64,000 bases of DNA, taken from assembly GCA_050951365.1 (NCBI GenBank), contig JBMNIX010000012.1, positions 120,769-184,768 of the forward strand, written 5' to 3'. The position numbers and the translations under genes are program-made. This stretch comes from JAAYHG01 sp012735455 (GTDB taxonomy: Bacteria; Bacillota; DTU030; DUMP01). A model generated the notes under the pieces. The model ran no database searches. It was not told where the DNA came from and worked only from the letters and a program-made list of their open reading frames with translations. This document shows, in pieces, positions 9,617 through 18,811 of the stretch (the stretch's first letter is position 1; the number at the start of each line of letters is the position of its first letter).

Positions 9617-10966
9617 TTAAATTGGTACGATCCGCAGGAATAAGTTGGCAACCGTAAAGTAGATCAACAAGCCTGTGGCATCGGCAACGGTGCTGATGAG
9701 CGGGCTACTGGCCACAGCCGGATCCACTTCCAGGCGCGAGAGGAAAAAGGGTAGGCTAACACCAATGATATTGGCTACCATCACAATGAACACCATGGAC
9801 AGACCGACAATCATGCCGATGTATGGACCACCGCGCCAGAGGCCCAGAATAGAGCTGGCCAGCCCCATGGTAATCCCCAGGAAAGCACCAACAACGAGTT
9901 CTTTGGTCAACATGCGAAACCACTGGTCTGGTTTTACATCTCCTGTGGCCAGGGCACGTACCATCAGGGTCGCCGATTGGGAGCCGGTGTTACCACCGCT
10001 GCCGGTGAGCAGAGGAATAAAAAAGGTTAGGGCAATGGCTGAGGCCAGGGTTTTTTCATAAGCAGCAATGATACCAGAAGAAATCAGGTTCACCAGTACC
10101 AAAGCCACCAACCAGGCTACACGCTTGGTGTACAAAGACCCAATGCTTGCTTCGCGGTAACTCACACGTAGTGGGGTAACAGCAGCAGTCTTGTGAAAGT
10201 CTTCAGTGGCCTCTTCCTGCGCCACGTCCATGACGTCGTCAGCGGTGACAATACCTAAGAGCACTCCGTCTGAGTCCACCACTGGCAGGGCAAAGAGATC
10301 GTAGCGCTGCATTTGGTGCACGGCCTGTTCCCGGTCTTCAAACGCCGAAAGGCTGACGAAGGTTTGGTCCATGATCTCTTCTACGGTCTGTTCCGGATGG
10401 GCCAAGATGAGGCGTCGCAGCTCCAGTATGGCTTCCAATTTCCACTTTCGGTCCACTACATAGATTACATCAATAGTCTCGCTGTCCTTACCACGCTTGC
10501 GTACTTGTTTCAGGGCCTGTTCAACTGTCCATTCCGGACGTACTGCTACGTAGTCCGGCGTCATCAAGCGACCGACACTTTCTTCAGGATAGCCCAGTAG
10601 TTGGCGTGCTTCTTTCAGGTCTTCTGGTGAGAGAAGGTTGAGAAGTCTTTGTGTCGCTTGACCCGGTAGTTCTTCAAACAGGGTCGTGCGGTCGTCCGGG
10701 CGCAGGTTTGCCAGGATTAGCTTGGTCTCGTCATCGGTCAGTTCTTTCAATAGCGCCTTTTGATGCTCTGTTTCCAGATAGGAAAACACTTCATTTGAGA
10801 TGTGCCGCGGCAGTAAGCGGAATAAGAGAACCCGGTCGGGTTTATCCAAAGTCATCAGCAGGTCTACTGTTTCCGGGATTGGCCACTCGGTGAGGGTTTG
10901 CCTGAGAGTGTGCCAATTTTTCTTCTCCAACAATGCTTTGATGTCGGGAAGATTTGAGGCCCTCAT
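9617..10966 (-). CDS. mgtE: Magnesium transporter MgtE
   Basis: MgtE is a Mg2+-gated Mg2+ channel of the inner membrane. The 449 residues show an N-terminal MgtE_N helical superhelix (repeats such as LLFRLLP and LFEELPG), paired CBS domains from about 130 to 255 (LMTPDYVAVRP, then ALPVVDSDGVLLGIVTADDVMD) and a five-helix channel domain containing the family motif GSGGNTGSQSATLMVRAL. The ATG is preceded by GGGGGG. Transcription runs leftward from a promoter at 11337-11365 through an M-box riboswitch, so synthesis should stop when Mg2+ is plentiful, which fits the function. It converges on sbcC with a short gap. Confidence 0.96.
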   Translation of the reverse strand: MRASNLPDIKALLEKKNWHTLRQTLTEWPIPETVDLLMTLDKPDRVLLFRLLPRHISNEVFSYLETEHQKALLKELTDDETKLILANLRPDDRTTLFEELPGQATQRLLNLLSPEDLKEARQLLGYPEESVGRLMTPDYVAVRPEWTVEQALKQVRKRGKDSETIDVIYVVDRKWKLEAILELRRLILAHPEQTVEEIMDQTFVSLSAFEDREQAVHQMQRYDLFALPVVDSDGVLLGIVTADDVMDVAQEEATEDFHKTAAVTPLRVSYREASIGSLYTKRVAWLVALVLVNLISSGIIAAYEKTLASAIALTFFIPLLTGSGGNTGSQSATLMVRALATGDVKPDQWFRMLTKELVVGAFLGITMGLASSILGLWRGGPYIGMIVGLSMVFIVMVANIIGVSLPFFLSRLEVDPAVASSPLISTVADATGLLIYFTVANLFLRIVPI

Positions 10967-11123
10967 CGTGAATCCCCCCTATAGGCACAGTTTTGTCAGG
11001 CAGGGAAGCACAGCTGGTGCGGTAACCGTAGCTTAGCATTCCCCGCTATGAGATAAGTTTTGGATTTGGGCCAGGTTCTTGCAGGATAAGGATCGCCGTC
11101 CATTACCGCACCACCTCCTCACC

Positions 11124-11180
11124 TAAACAAAACACCCCTCAACGAGTGAGGGGTATGCCAATAATACCCTACTCGTTGAG
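11124..11180 (-). terminator. M-box expression platform: terminator with competing antiterminator
   Basis: On the minus strand a stem of CCCCTCA and TGAGGGG (11134-11154) is followed by TGTTTTGTTT, an intrinsic terminator in the mgtE leader. The strand CTCAACGAGT read from 11180 to 11171 can instead pair with ACTCGTTGAG at 11147-11138, which would break up the terminator stem. The two pairings are mutually exclusive, as expected for a riboswitch OFF switch. Confidence 0.88.
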
Positions 11181-11330
11181 TTTCGGCACTGTACGACTTT
11201 GGACTCTGCCAGCCACATTAGGTAAGACCTTAAGCCGGTAATACCTGCTGACCCATTGGTGTCTTTCGACATTTCCGGGCAGTGGCCTATATTCGTACAG
11301 GAACCTCACCTAACAGGGGTAACTTCTGCT
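11165..11330 (-). promoter_or_regulatory. M-box (ykoK) Mg2+ riboswitch aptamer
   Basis: Read on the minus strand from about 11327, the leader carries the conserved M-box blocks in order: GTTAGGTGAGG, TCCTG then ACGAATATAGGCC, CTGCCCGGAAATGTC with a GAAA-capped stem, GACACCAATGGGTCA, CAGG and CCGGCTTAAGGTC. This family binds Mg2+ and normally switches off Mg transporters. Its position between a good promoter and mgtE supports the call. Boundaries are approximate. Confidence 0.92.
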
Positions 11331-11336
11331 ATTTTT

Positions 11337-11365
11337 AGTTTATGCTCCCCGGCGCTGACTGTCAA
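11337..11365 (-). promoter_or_regulatory. Sigma-A promoter for the M-box/mgtE transcript
   Basis: On the minus strand TTGACA (11365-11360) is separated by 17 bases from TAAACT (11342-11337). Transcription would begin a few bases before the M-box aptamer. Confidence 0.8.
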
Positions 11366-11761
11366 CGCCCGGCGAAATTCTTTTATTCCCGGCTTCGCGC
11401 CAGAGGTGCACTGATGGTAGTATAGTGTTCCTGTCAGGTGCTCTACACTCCCTTCGGACTAACAAGCAGCCCTCAGGCCAATCTCTTGTCAAAAATTGGG
11501 AGGAAATGAACTTGGTTCAAGCATAAAGCGACTGTATGTGACGGGGCAAATTTGTATCATAATGATAGCGGTACTAAGTCCTAGCTGACGGAGAATTTAT
11601 GTCCGGTCAATCTACTTATCAACAGGTTGCGAAATAGCGTTTTAAGTGAGCAGACGCCAGGAACCGCCGCCTGTACCTGGGCGCTTAGGCAGCGGGGAGC
11701 GAGTAGCGCAACCGGCTGCCAGTTCTTGGCAGTTTTTCTTTATTCTAGGGAGGTGCAGGCA
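11366..11761. other. Non-coding stretch between mgtE leader and BTAD regulator
   Basis: No convincing gene is seen. An open frame extends upstream of the regulator from 11627, but its first 45 codons (Cys/Ala/Gly-rich) lack a ribosome site and resemble no domain. A weak CATAAT box near 11560 could belong to the regulator promoter; no good -35 is visible. Confidence 0.4.
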
Positions 11762-12541
11762 GTGGAAACAATCGAGGTGACTACTCTCAACGGTTTTCGT
11801 GTCCGGGTGGGGGGGCAGGAAATCCCCGATTCGGCCTGGCGTCAGACCAAGGTAACACTGCTCTTTAAGTACTTGCTCATCAAGAAAGGGGTTGCGGCTC
11901 CGCAAGGGGAGATCCTGGCTCAATTCTGGCCCGACTTGGATCTAAAGGCCGCGCGACACAATTTTGCAGTCACTTTGTATACGCTGCGCAGGGTTCTAGG
12001 TGCAAAAAGAGGTTCAGGTAAACGCCAGGGCTTCATAATCTATGAGCGGGGTCTATGTCGTTTCAATACTGATATGCCTTACCAATATGATGCTGCGGAT
12101 TTCGAACACTATGCCAAGCTTGGCTTGACAGCTGATAGCTCAGCTAGTCCGGAAGAGGCTCTTAGCAGTCTGGCGGCGGCACGGGGTATTTACCACACAG
12201 ATTTTCTTATTGAAGACCGCTGTGAGCCCTGGATAGTGGCTGAGCGCGACCGCCTGCGGGAAATATATCTGCAAGTATTGGAGCACCTAGCCAGCATCAA
12301 CCTCAGTTTGCGCCGCTACAGCGAGGCAGCAGAATGCGCGCGTGAGCTCCTGCGCAAAGATCCGCACCGGGAAGAGACCTACCGCACCTTGATCAGCGCT
12401 CTTTTGGGGAATGGCAAGCGCACCGAGGCAGCCCGTCAGTACCGGGCATGCCAAAAAATGCTTGACGAGGAGTTCGGTTTGGCCCCGGCGCCTGAAACTA
12501 AACGGCTCTACGAGCAGATCGTGAGCGGTGAGGCCATGTGA
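11762..12541 (+). CDS. BTAD-family (SARP/AfsR-like) transcriptional activator
   Basis: This protein has an N-terminal winged-helix DNA-binding domain (residues about 1-90, with LKAARHNFAVTLYTLRRVLG as the recognition part) followed by a bacterial transcriptional activation domain of TPR-like helices (about 110-255, ending LAPAPETKRLYEQI). I place the start at GTG 11762, eight bases after GGGAGGTG, giving 259 residues and beginning at the first conserved strand; the longer frame upstream is unsupported. It is the first plus-strand gene of the surface locus, so it is a plausible local regulator (inference). No receptor, ATPase or phosphorylation domain is attached. Confidence 0.85.
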   Translation: METIEVTTLNGFRVRVGGQEIPDSAWRQTKVTLLFKYLLIKKGVAAPQGEILAQFWPDLDLKAARHNFAVTLYTLRRVLGAKRGSGKRQGFIIYERGLCRFNTDMPYQYDAADFEHYAKLGLTADSSASPEEALSSLAAARGIYHTDFLIEDRCEPWIVAERDRLREIYLQVLEHLASINLSLRRYSEAAECARELLRKDPHREETYRTLISALLGNGKRTEAARQYRACQKMLDEEFGLAPAPETKRLYEQIVSGEAM

Positions 12542-12677
12542 GGAGTGCCCTGCTGGGAGGGCGGTAAAGTCAGCTCTGGACTGGTCTGCGAGTGGGTGTC
12601 GCAATAGTATAAATAGTGGGGATCGGAGTCGAACTTGGCCTGAGATCTGGAGGGTATTTTTAGGAGGGGATAAGAGG

Positions 12678-13856
12678 ATGAGCAGCAGGGGAAGAAGGCT
12701 TCTCTTACTGGTGATTTTGCTCGTCGCCGCCATGGGTGTTTGGGGTGTCCGTACTTATACCCTGGCTGAGGTGGAGTCTCGTGCCATCATTACTGTGAGC
12801 GACCCTGGCGAGGCCCTCATTGCCACTAAAGGTTTTCGTGTTTCTGAAAAAAAGGTGGTTCTTAGCACGGTTCTTGCTGTAACCCCAGGGGGCGAGCCTG
12901 AGGAGTACAGCTTCGTTATTGAGAACAACATGTCTGTTCCCTTGCAGCGAATAAAGCTGGACTATGCCGAGGATCCCCTCCCTGGCGTCTCTATTCACAT
13001 GCAGGTTCCCGGTGGGATTTCCAGGGGACACACAGCTACTGTAGATGTTTTCGTGGAGGCTACCCCAGAGGCTAACTGTGAATCCACTCCGCTTTTCTTC
13101 GAGGTACCCCTTACCATCACGGCAGAATGGGAAAACGGCTGCGCTGAGATAGAGGTTTTCTTGCCCGTATGTGTAGAGCCGGCTCCTCCGCCACCACCGG
13201 AATTGCCCGAGCTGCTTCTCCTCACAGAGGGAAATGCTCCTCCGTTCCTGCTGCCAGGTCTTGCATTGCCAGAGGAGAGTGACCCGCAGGAAAAGGAGGA
13301 TGAATTAGCAGGGGATCCCCCGGACGATGCAGCCGAAGGTGAGATCCCGCCGCCTGCTGAAAAGGAGCATGAAGATACGCCTCCTGATGAAGATGGTGCC
13401 TTGGACGTAGGAGAGGTAGAACAGCGGAAGAAACGGGGGAAAAAACCACACGAAGAACCTGAGCCAGCCCCGGAGAAAGAGCCAAAGGAAGAACTAGACG
13501 AGGAAGCGGAGCCAGCTGAAAACACACCTCTGGCTGCTGAGGAGGGTGCCTTAGAAGCCGGAGAGCAAGAAAAAGAATCAGAGGAAGAACCACCGGACGA
13601 GGAACCGGAGACGGCTCCGGAGGAAGAACCAGAGGAAGAGCTGGAAAAAGAACTAGAGGAAGAACCGCAGGAAAAAAGTGGATCATCAGACGAAGAGAAG
13701 CCCGGTGAGGAAGACGGTTCTTCGACTGAAGGCGGTTCTACGCAAGAAAATAGCCCGGCAGAAACGATAGAAGAGGAGACTGCCGGGGAAAATGGGTTGG
13801 ACATAAAAGGGCAAGACGCAGAAGAGGAGGGCAGCGCAGCAGGCAACGGTAGTTAG
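12678..13856 (+). CDS. Secreted SipW-cargo-like protein with long acidic tail
   Basis: The 392-residue product starts at ATG 12678 after TAGGAGGGG. It has a basic-hydrophobic leader (RRLLLLVILLVAAMGVWG) then VSDPGEALIATKG, which resembles the start of the two other cargo-like proteins in this locus. A globular beta-type segment follows to about residue 175 (EEYSFVIENNMSVPLQRI, with two Cys in the region ENGCAEIEVFLPVC), then about 200 residues almost wholly Glu/Pro/Asp/Lys (PPDEEPETAPEEEPEEE and similar). There is no LPXTG motif, so it is not sortase-anchored by this criterion. The tail may be a spacer or metal-binding stalk (inference). The family is probably DUF1102/TasA-related, but this is by motif likeness only. 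Confidence 0.7.
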   Translation: MSSRGRRLLLLVILLVAAMGVWGVRTYTLAEVESRAIITVSDPGEALIATKGFRVSEKKVVLSTVLAVTPGGEPEEYSFVIENNMSVPLQRIKLDYAEDPLPGVSIHMQVPGGISRGHTATVDVFVEATPEANCESTPLFFEVPLTITAEWENGCAEIEVFLPVCVEPAPPPPPELPELLLLTEGNAPPFLLPGLALPEESDPQEKEDELAGDPPDDAAEGEIPPPAEKEHEDTPPDEDGALDVGEVEQRKKRGKKPHEEPEPAPEKEPKEELDEEAEPAENTPLAAEEGALEAGEQEKESEEEPPDEEPETAPEEEPEEELEKELEEEPQEKSGSSDEEKPGEEDGSSTEGGSTQENSPAETIEEETAGENGLDIKGQDAEEEGSAAGNGS

Positions 13857-13877
13857 ACAGCGAGGGAGGATAACAAG

Positions 13878-15011
13878 GTGGGGGAGGAAAGACCACTTGT
13901 ACCCGGAAAACAGGTTAGACCGGGTTTCAAGGCCAGGGGTGCATGGAGGCGCTTGGGGGTTCTTCTGCTCTTGGCTGTTACCGTTTGGGTAGGATTCAAT
14001 CTGCTGCAGGTTGCGCGCATGCCCACCGAGATTAAGGAGATTGTCGCCAGACAAAGCCTTACAGGAGCCACGTCTTTTTCTTACCAGGTGTACCCCAACC
14101 CATCTCTTCTTTTCCCTGAAGCCGAGCCACTGGCGGAGGGTGAGCTGTTTTTCACCAGGGTTGTCCGGGATATTGAGGTGGGCTTTACCACCCGGCTGGA
14201 GCCGGAGCCGGCCATTCCCCTCACCGGTTTCTATCAGGTGTGGCTGGTTTGTGCAGCTCCAGGTTTGTGGGAGCGCAGTTATCTCCTGCAGGAAGAAACC
14301 CAGTTTTCTACTCAAACAGGCCAGGCGCTGGAGATCAGCGGGACTTATTCCCTAGGTCTCACTGAGCGTTTAGCCTTTATCAAAGGGGTAGAGGATGAGA
14401 TCGGGGTTAACCCCCGCGATGGCTACCAGCTCCTCCTGCGGCCTGAGATACACTTGACCAATGATCTTCCAGCAGATGCTACCCGCGACTTTAAACCCCA
14501 GTTTGGCTTTAGTGTCAAGACGTACGAACTCAAGCCTCTAGGTGAGCCCAAACAAGAACATAAGCAAAACCTTCTTACCGAGGTCTCGCGTCCAACTCAT
14601 GTTTCCCTTTTCGGCTCTCTGGTATCTGTTAACACAGCCCGTTACATTTTTGGTGCCATTTTTGCTCTCTGTGGGAGCGGCCTGTTGGCTATTTTCGTAC
14701 AGCACCTTAAGCGAGTGGCGAGTGAACGCAAGGCCTTTGAGGGCAGCTATATTAACCACCGTTACCGCAGCCGGATCATCCGTATTCATAGCATTGATGG
14801 CATGCCGGCCGACCGGCCTTTGATCTCTATGAGCAGTTTTGCGGAACTCTTGCGCATTGCTGACGAGCGTGAGAAGCCTATAGTTCTTATCCAGTCGAAA
14901 GACAACCTTTTTATTCGCTATACCTACTATGTCTTGGACGAAGACAACCTTTATATCTATTCCACTTCAGAACCCCTGGCCCGTTCTGCTCTGGCCGGTG
15001 GTGTGACATGA
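13878..15011 (+). CDS. DUF5305-family membrane protein
   Basis: The 377-residue protein has a cytoplasmic basic start, a membrane helix at about residues 27-48 (LGVLLLLAVTVWVGFNLL), a large external domain (about 60-235; FSYQVYPNPSLLFPEAEPL, FTTRLEPEPAIPLTGFYQV), a second helix near 258-280 (IFGAIFALCGSGLLAIFV) and a cytoplasmic C-terminal domain. This layout matches DUF5305, a family often found beside SipW-type signal peptidases; the molecular role is unknown. The start is GTG 13878 after GAGGGAGGATAACAAG. Its stop overlaps the downstream kinase start, so both are co-translated. A part in export or assembly of the cargo proteins is inferred from context only. Confidence 0.75.
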   Translation: MGEERPLVPGKQVRPGFKARGAWRRLGVLLLLAVTVWVGFNLLQVARMPTEIKEIVARQSLTGATSFSYQVYPNPSLLFPEAEPLAEGELFFTRVVRDIEVGFTTRLEPEPAIPLTGFYQVWLVCAAPGLWERSYLLQEETQFSTQTGQALEISGTYSLGLTERLAFIKGVEDEIGVNPRDGYQLLLRPEIHLTNDLPADATRDFKPQFGFSVKTYELKPLGEPKQEHKQNLLTEVSRPTHVSLFGSLVSVNTARYIFGAIFALCGSGLLAIFVQHLKRVASERKAFEGSYINHRYRSRIIRIHSIDGMPADRPLISMSSFAELLRIADEREKPIVLIQSKDNLFIRYTYYVLDEDNLYIYSTSEPLARSALAGGVT

Positions 15012-16744
15012 GTGCTCTTGCCCTTCTTGCCCGTTTTTGGCCTTGGCGGCACCAGTCAGGTGACGGTGTTGCTGCGGCCATTGGCATCTATCGTTTTGCG
15101 TCCTGGTTTCTCACCTCCAGCTTTTACCTATTTGGCCCGCCGCCTGCCCCTATTGTCTTTAAACTGGGCGTTGTCCTCAGCCTCTTTTTAGCTGGACTGT
15201 TGGCCCATGTCCTATACCTGAGGGTAGATGGCAAAGACGGTATCACCAAGATCTTGGCAGCTGTAGAGACCTTGGGCATAGTGATCCTGCTGCTGCCCAC
15301 CGGGGGTAGGAACAGTCCCTTTATCTGGTACGCCATAAATCCAATCCTGGTGGCGGCAGTAGAACTGCCCCTGCCCTGGTGTTGGACCATTGTCCTGGAA
15401 CTCTTTGCTGCTACGGCGGGGCTTACGCTTCTACGCGGCGGCAATCCGGCAACTCTTTTCCAGGATGGGCATCTTTATCTGCTAATGATTTTTCTTCTCC
15501 TCACCCTGGGTGTACAGCTTCTGGCCCGGCTGGTCCAAAAAGCGTACCAACAGGCGCGGGAGTTAGAGATGCAGCGCGCTGAGCTGGAGCATTCTTGGAA
15601 TCTTCTCTCCACCCTCTATCGCTTGGTGGAGGTTGTCTCAGGGCGTGAGGGTGTAGATGAGGTGTTGCAACTTCTGGCCAGTTACAGCCTGGATCTCACT
15701 GGCGCGCACAAGGTCATCATTTGGTTAGGCGACGCTGGAGACGAAGCTGGGGAACACTGGGCCGTGGCAGGTGCCCTGGACCTCTATCCCGAAAAAGAGT
15801 GGAAAGCAGACTTTCGCCGCCTTTGGCATGAACTGGAGCGAAACCGTACGCTACAAGAAGGTAGCATCCCTGTCGGGACTAGCCAATCGGCCCGGGCTGT
15901 GTACCTGCCGGTACGTTCTGCAACCAAGTGCCATGGTGTTTTTTGTGCCGTCTACGAACCTGGAGCTGATGCTGTTGGGGTTAACCAGTACACCACCAAG
16001 TTTTTCGCCGATTTCACAGCCGTAGCCGTTGAACGTGCGCGCCTGGAGGAGTTGAATGGGCAATTGCTCTTGGCCGAAGAGCAGAACCGTATCGCCGGTG
16101 AGATCCACGACGGGGTAGCGCAGTACCTCTTCAGTATTGCCTGCGGCTGTCACAGCCTGCGCGAAAAGTGGCAGAGCATGGATACTGCAGCCGTGGAAGA
16201 GCAGTTGGTTTTTCTCGCTCGGACCGCCAGCCGTGCTGCCCAGGAGCTGCGGGCCTCTATTTACCGCCTTAGCCCGCGCAAGCAGGGGAGAGAGGTGTTT
16301 GTGGAAAGGGTCAAAACCTTCTTGAACGAACTGGCTGTTTTGAATGGCATTACCACCCACCTGGACGTGGAAGGGTCAGAGGAGGTCTTGAGTCCGGCTT
16401 TGCGCAAGGCTTTTTACCGGATCATCCAGGAAGCCTGCAGTAATTCTGTCCGCCATGGTGCCTGCCGCTCCGTGCACGTGCGGCTGTGTTTGGCCCCGGC
16501 GCGCTCCATCCTGGAGGTGCAGGATGACGGGCGAGGTTGGCGCCCAGAGCTTGCAGCAAAGCCTGGAGGCTGCGGTCTAGGACTAAAAAACATGCAGCAC
16601 CTGGCGTCCTGTTTTGACGGAGAATTAGAGATAGAGAGTGTCCTCGGTCGGGGTACCGTCGTCCGCTGCACGGTCCCCAGGGCTGGGGGAGCCAGGGGTA
16701 CGGTAAAGGAGGCACTTGCCGTTGAGACTCGTCGTTATAGATGA
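15008..16744 (+). CDS. NarL-type sensor histidine kinase (HisKA_3)
   Basis: The 578-residue kinase has five or six N-terminal membrane helices (to about residue 180), a short coiled linker, a GAF-like domain (about 215-350), the HisKA_3 dimerisation box RIAGEIHDGVAQYLFSIACG with the phospho-accepting His near residue 365, and an HATPase_c domain with N-box NSVRHG, DDGRGW and GGCGLGLKNM. It overlaps the DUF5305 gene upstream by four bases and the response regulator downstream by 29 bases, so it forms a tight unit. The signal is unknown; the multi-helix sensor suggests a membrane or small-molecule cue. Confidence 0.93.
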   Translation: MSALALLARFWPWRHQSGDGVAAAIGIYRFASWFLTSSFYLFGPPPAPIVFKLGVVLSLFLAGLLAHVLYLRVDGKDGITKILAAVETLGIVILLLPTGGRNSPFIWYAINPILVAAVELPLPWCWTIVLELFAATAGLTLLRGGNPATLFQDGHLYLLMIFLLLTLGVQLLARLVQKAYQQARELEMQRAELEHSWNLLSTLYRLVEVVSGREGVDEVLQLLASYSLDLTGAHKVIIWLGDAGDEAGEHWAVAGALDLYPEKEWKADFRRLWHELERNRTLQEGSIPVGTSQSARAVYLPVRSATKCHGVFCAVYEPGADAVGVNQYTTKFFADFTAVAVERARLEELNGQLLLAEEQNRIAGEIHDGVAQYLFSIACGCHSLREKWQSMDTAAVEEQLVFLARTASRAAQELRASIYRLSPRKQGREVFVERVKTFLNELAVLNGITTHLDVEGSEEVLSPALRKAFYRIIQEACSNSVRHGACRSVHVRLCLAPARSILEVQDDGRGWRPELAAKPGGCGLGLKNMQHLASCFDGELEIESVLGRGTVVRCTVPRAGGARGTVKEALAVETRRYR

Positions 16745-17360
16745 TCATCCCCTTGTGCAACAAGGCGTGGGAGCCATTATCGGAACGCAGGAAGACATGG
16801 AAGTGGTGGGCATGGCAGGTTCCGGTACCGAGGGTATTGAGCTTCTTGCTTCCCTTCAGCCGGACGTAGCCCTGGTGGACCTGCGTTTACCCGGTGAGTA
16901 TGGTCTGGACATCGTCAAACGCGGGCGCGAGGTGGCACCCCGCTGCCGTTTTATTGTCCTCACCTCCTACAGCGAGGAGGGTGATGTGCGCCGGGCCATG
17001 GCGGAAAAGGTGGAGGGCTATATCCTCAAGGAAGCTCTGCCCGAGGAGCTCATAGCCGCCATTCGCCTGGTGGGCCGGGGTCGCACCTACATCGATCCCA
17101 CCATCGTCCAGGCCCTCATGAATCAAGAAGAAAATGACCCCTTATCCCAGCTCACTCCACGGGAAAAAGAGGTCTTAGCTGCTTTGGCGCAGGGACTGTC
17201 AAACCGTGACATCGCTGCTGCCCTCTATGTCACCGAGCATACCGTGAAGAAACATGTAAGCCAGATTCTCGAAAAACTGGAACTGACCGATAGAACCCAG
17301 GCCGCCCTCTACGCCTTGTCCCACGGTTTTGGTCCTGGCCAGACCAGCTCCCGCAGTTAA
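16716..17360 (+). CDS. NarL/LuxR-type response regulator
   Basis: The 214-residue regulator has a receiver domain (VIDDH at residues 7-11, phospho-acceptor Asp in VALVDLRLPG near 54, Lys in YILKEA near 103) and a LuxR-type HTH (TPREKEVLAALAQGLSNRDIAAALYVTEHTVKKHVSQI, about 147-185, in the usual order). The start is TTG 16716, inside the end of the kinase gene and preceded by AAAGGAGG, which fixes it well. It is the evident partner of the upstream kinase and likely controls this surface locus (inference from position). It converges with the signal peptidase gene, with which it shares four terminal bases. Confidence 0.94.
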   Translation: MPLRLVVIDDHPLVQQGVGAIIGTQEDMEVVGMAGSGTEGIELLASLQPDVALVDLRLPGEYGLDIVKRGREVAPRCRFIVLTSYSEEGDVRRAMAEKVEGYILKEALPEELIAAIRLVGRGRTYIDPTIVQALMNQEENDPLSQLTPREKEVLAALAQGLSNRDIAAALYVTEHTVKKHVSQILEKLELTDRTQAALYALSHGFGPGQTSSRS

Positions 17361-18488
17361 AAGGTAAACGGCAGACGCCGACTTACCCGCCGCAGGGTGC
17401 GGCGGATTTCTTTTTTTGTCTGCAGCCTAAGGCGCGGCTCCAGCACTGGCAGCAGGATAAGGGGCAGAGCTGGCAACATGGTTAAGACTGCCAATGCCAG
17501 CCAGAAGCTTTTCCGGGCAAGATAATGGATCAAGCCCGCGGGCAGCAGTGGATAAAACAGTCCAATCCAGATACTGGATTTATATTTTCCCGGTTCCTGG
17601 GCGCTTACTGTCATGGTGATTTGTTCTTTTTGTCCAGGAGCAAGTTTAAGAAGATCGTGGCTAAACCGAATTTGTTGATCATGGGTTGTGATAGAGGCGA
17701 CGATGGGAATGAAACCCATTATTCTTAAGCTCGGAAAGCCTTCGCTCTACTACTTCCCCTTGTTGCATAATGCCTACCGGGCTACCCATTATTACTCCTT
17801 TGCTGTTAGGGGATACCTCATACTCCAAGCGCAGGTGCTGGCTACTGGCCAGGGTTGATCCGGCAAGAATTACTGCAATGGTAAGACCACTGAAAAAGTA
17901 GAGTAATTGCTGCTCTAGATTGCGGTTAGCTCTTTTCTTTCCTTTTTTCTTTTTTCCCATGAGATCGTCAACAGCAACAATGAAAGCCAGTGTCACAGCA
18001 ATACCGGGCAGCAACATGGGATGTGTTTGCAGATGCTCAAGCCAAAGCGGTATGTAGCCAATGAGAGGGATCTTTAGTATTACCCCACCCAAGACTAAAG
18101 CACGGCTAACCACCCATTCTTGCTTGATAGGGAGAGATCCACCACTCTCTTGGTCCGTTTCATCATTATTATCTCCTTGCGTAATGTAGCCCGTTTTTGC
18201 ATCTCCGGACACGATACGGTGCATGATCCACCCCTGCGCAGCCAAACTGCCACCTTCTGAACGGAAGACTATTACGTCCCCTGGTGCTAAGCGTGTATTT
18301 TCATCTACACGCTGAATAATCACAGCGTCGCCTCGTTTTAATGTGGGGTTCATGCTGCCGGACCTTATGACCGTGAGCAGAAACGGTTTGTGGGTGAGTG
18401 CCCCTCCCACTGCAGCAATGATCAGTAAGCCGGTGATTATGTATAAGGCTGCGTTAAGAAGAAACCCCGGTTTTTTCAAGAGAGGCAT
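17357..18488 (-). CDS. SipW-type signal peptidase I with C-terminal extension (frameshifted)
   Basis: This is an ER/archaeal-type signal peptidase: the nucleophile is in IRSGSMNPTLKRGDAV (Ser near residue 38) and the general base is His in GWIMHRIV near 88, in place of the Lys of the LepB type. It has an N-terminal helix and further helices near 140 and 200. The first frame ends at 17679 and a second frame (17357-17719) continues it: removing one T from the minus-strand run at 17714-17712 gives LKNNGFIPIVASI and a product of about 376 residues with a C-terminal beta domain, a membrane hairpin and a basic tail. This enzyme type processes TasA/DUF1102-like cargo. It is divergent from the cargo gene at 18812. 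The frameshift may be a sequence error. Confidence 0.85.
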
Positions 18489-18811
18489 GTGGACGAACCT
18501 CCTTTCAAATCTATTCTATGTCAGCTCTGAAAGCGAGCAAAGTAGCCGCAAGGAGAAGGGCGTGTCGTACCTTTGTCTACCCTCGGTGACTGCAAAATTC
18601 GTATTACAACTAATGCGTTGGGGGACGGTGGAATGGGGCATAAGCATGTTATCAGGTGAACAAGCGTAGTAGATCGAGACACCCTATGGTGATGCCGAAA
18701 TAACTCTTTTGCGGCATGTAAGATTTTGTAAGGGTAGCTAGAATGAGGGTGATGGTTCCTCCTGGGAGATCTAAATCATGGGGTGTTTCACTAGAAAAGG
18801 AGGTAGGAAGT
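18489..18811. other. Divergent intergenic control region of the surface locus
   Basis: About 320 bases separate the divergent signal peptidase and cargo genes. A small inverted repeat CACC-CTAT-GGTG lies at 18681-18693. I see no unambiguous sigma-A boxes; TAGAAT at 18739-18744 is a weak -10 candidate for the plus strand. No known riboswitch consensus was recognised. The cargo ribosome site AAAGGAGG lies at 18795-18802. Confidence 0.4.

Noticed and set aside
12995..13846. 283-residue minus-strand frame rich in Ser, Pro and Gly
   Set aside because: It is the antisense of the Glu/Pro-rich coding tail; its low complexity follows from GAA/GAG codons read backwards, and it has no ribosome site.
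18489..18811. Cyclic-di-GMP (GEMM) riboswitch before the cargo gene
   Set aside because: The region was searched because TasA-like loci are often controlled this way, but the conserved GGGNCACGCACAGGGCAAACC-type pattern and tetraloop receptor are not seen.
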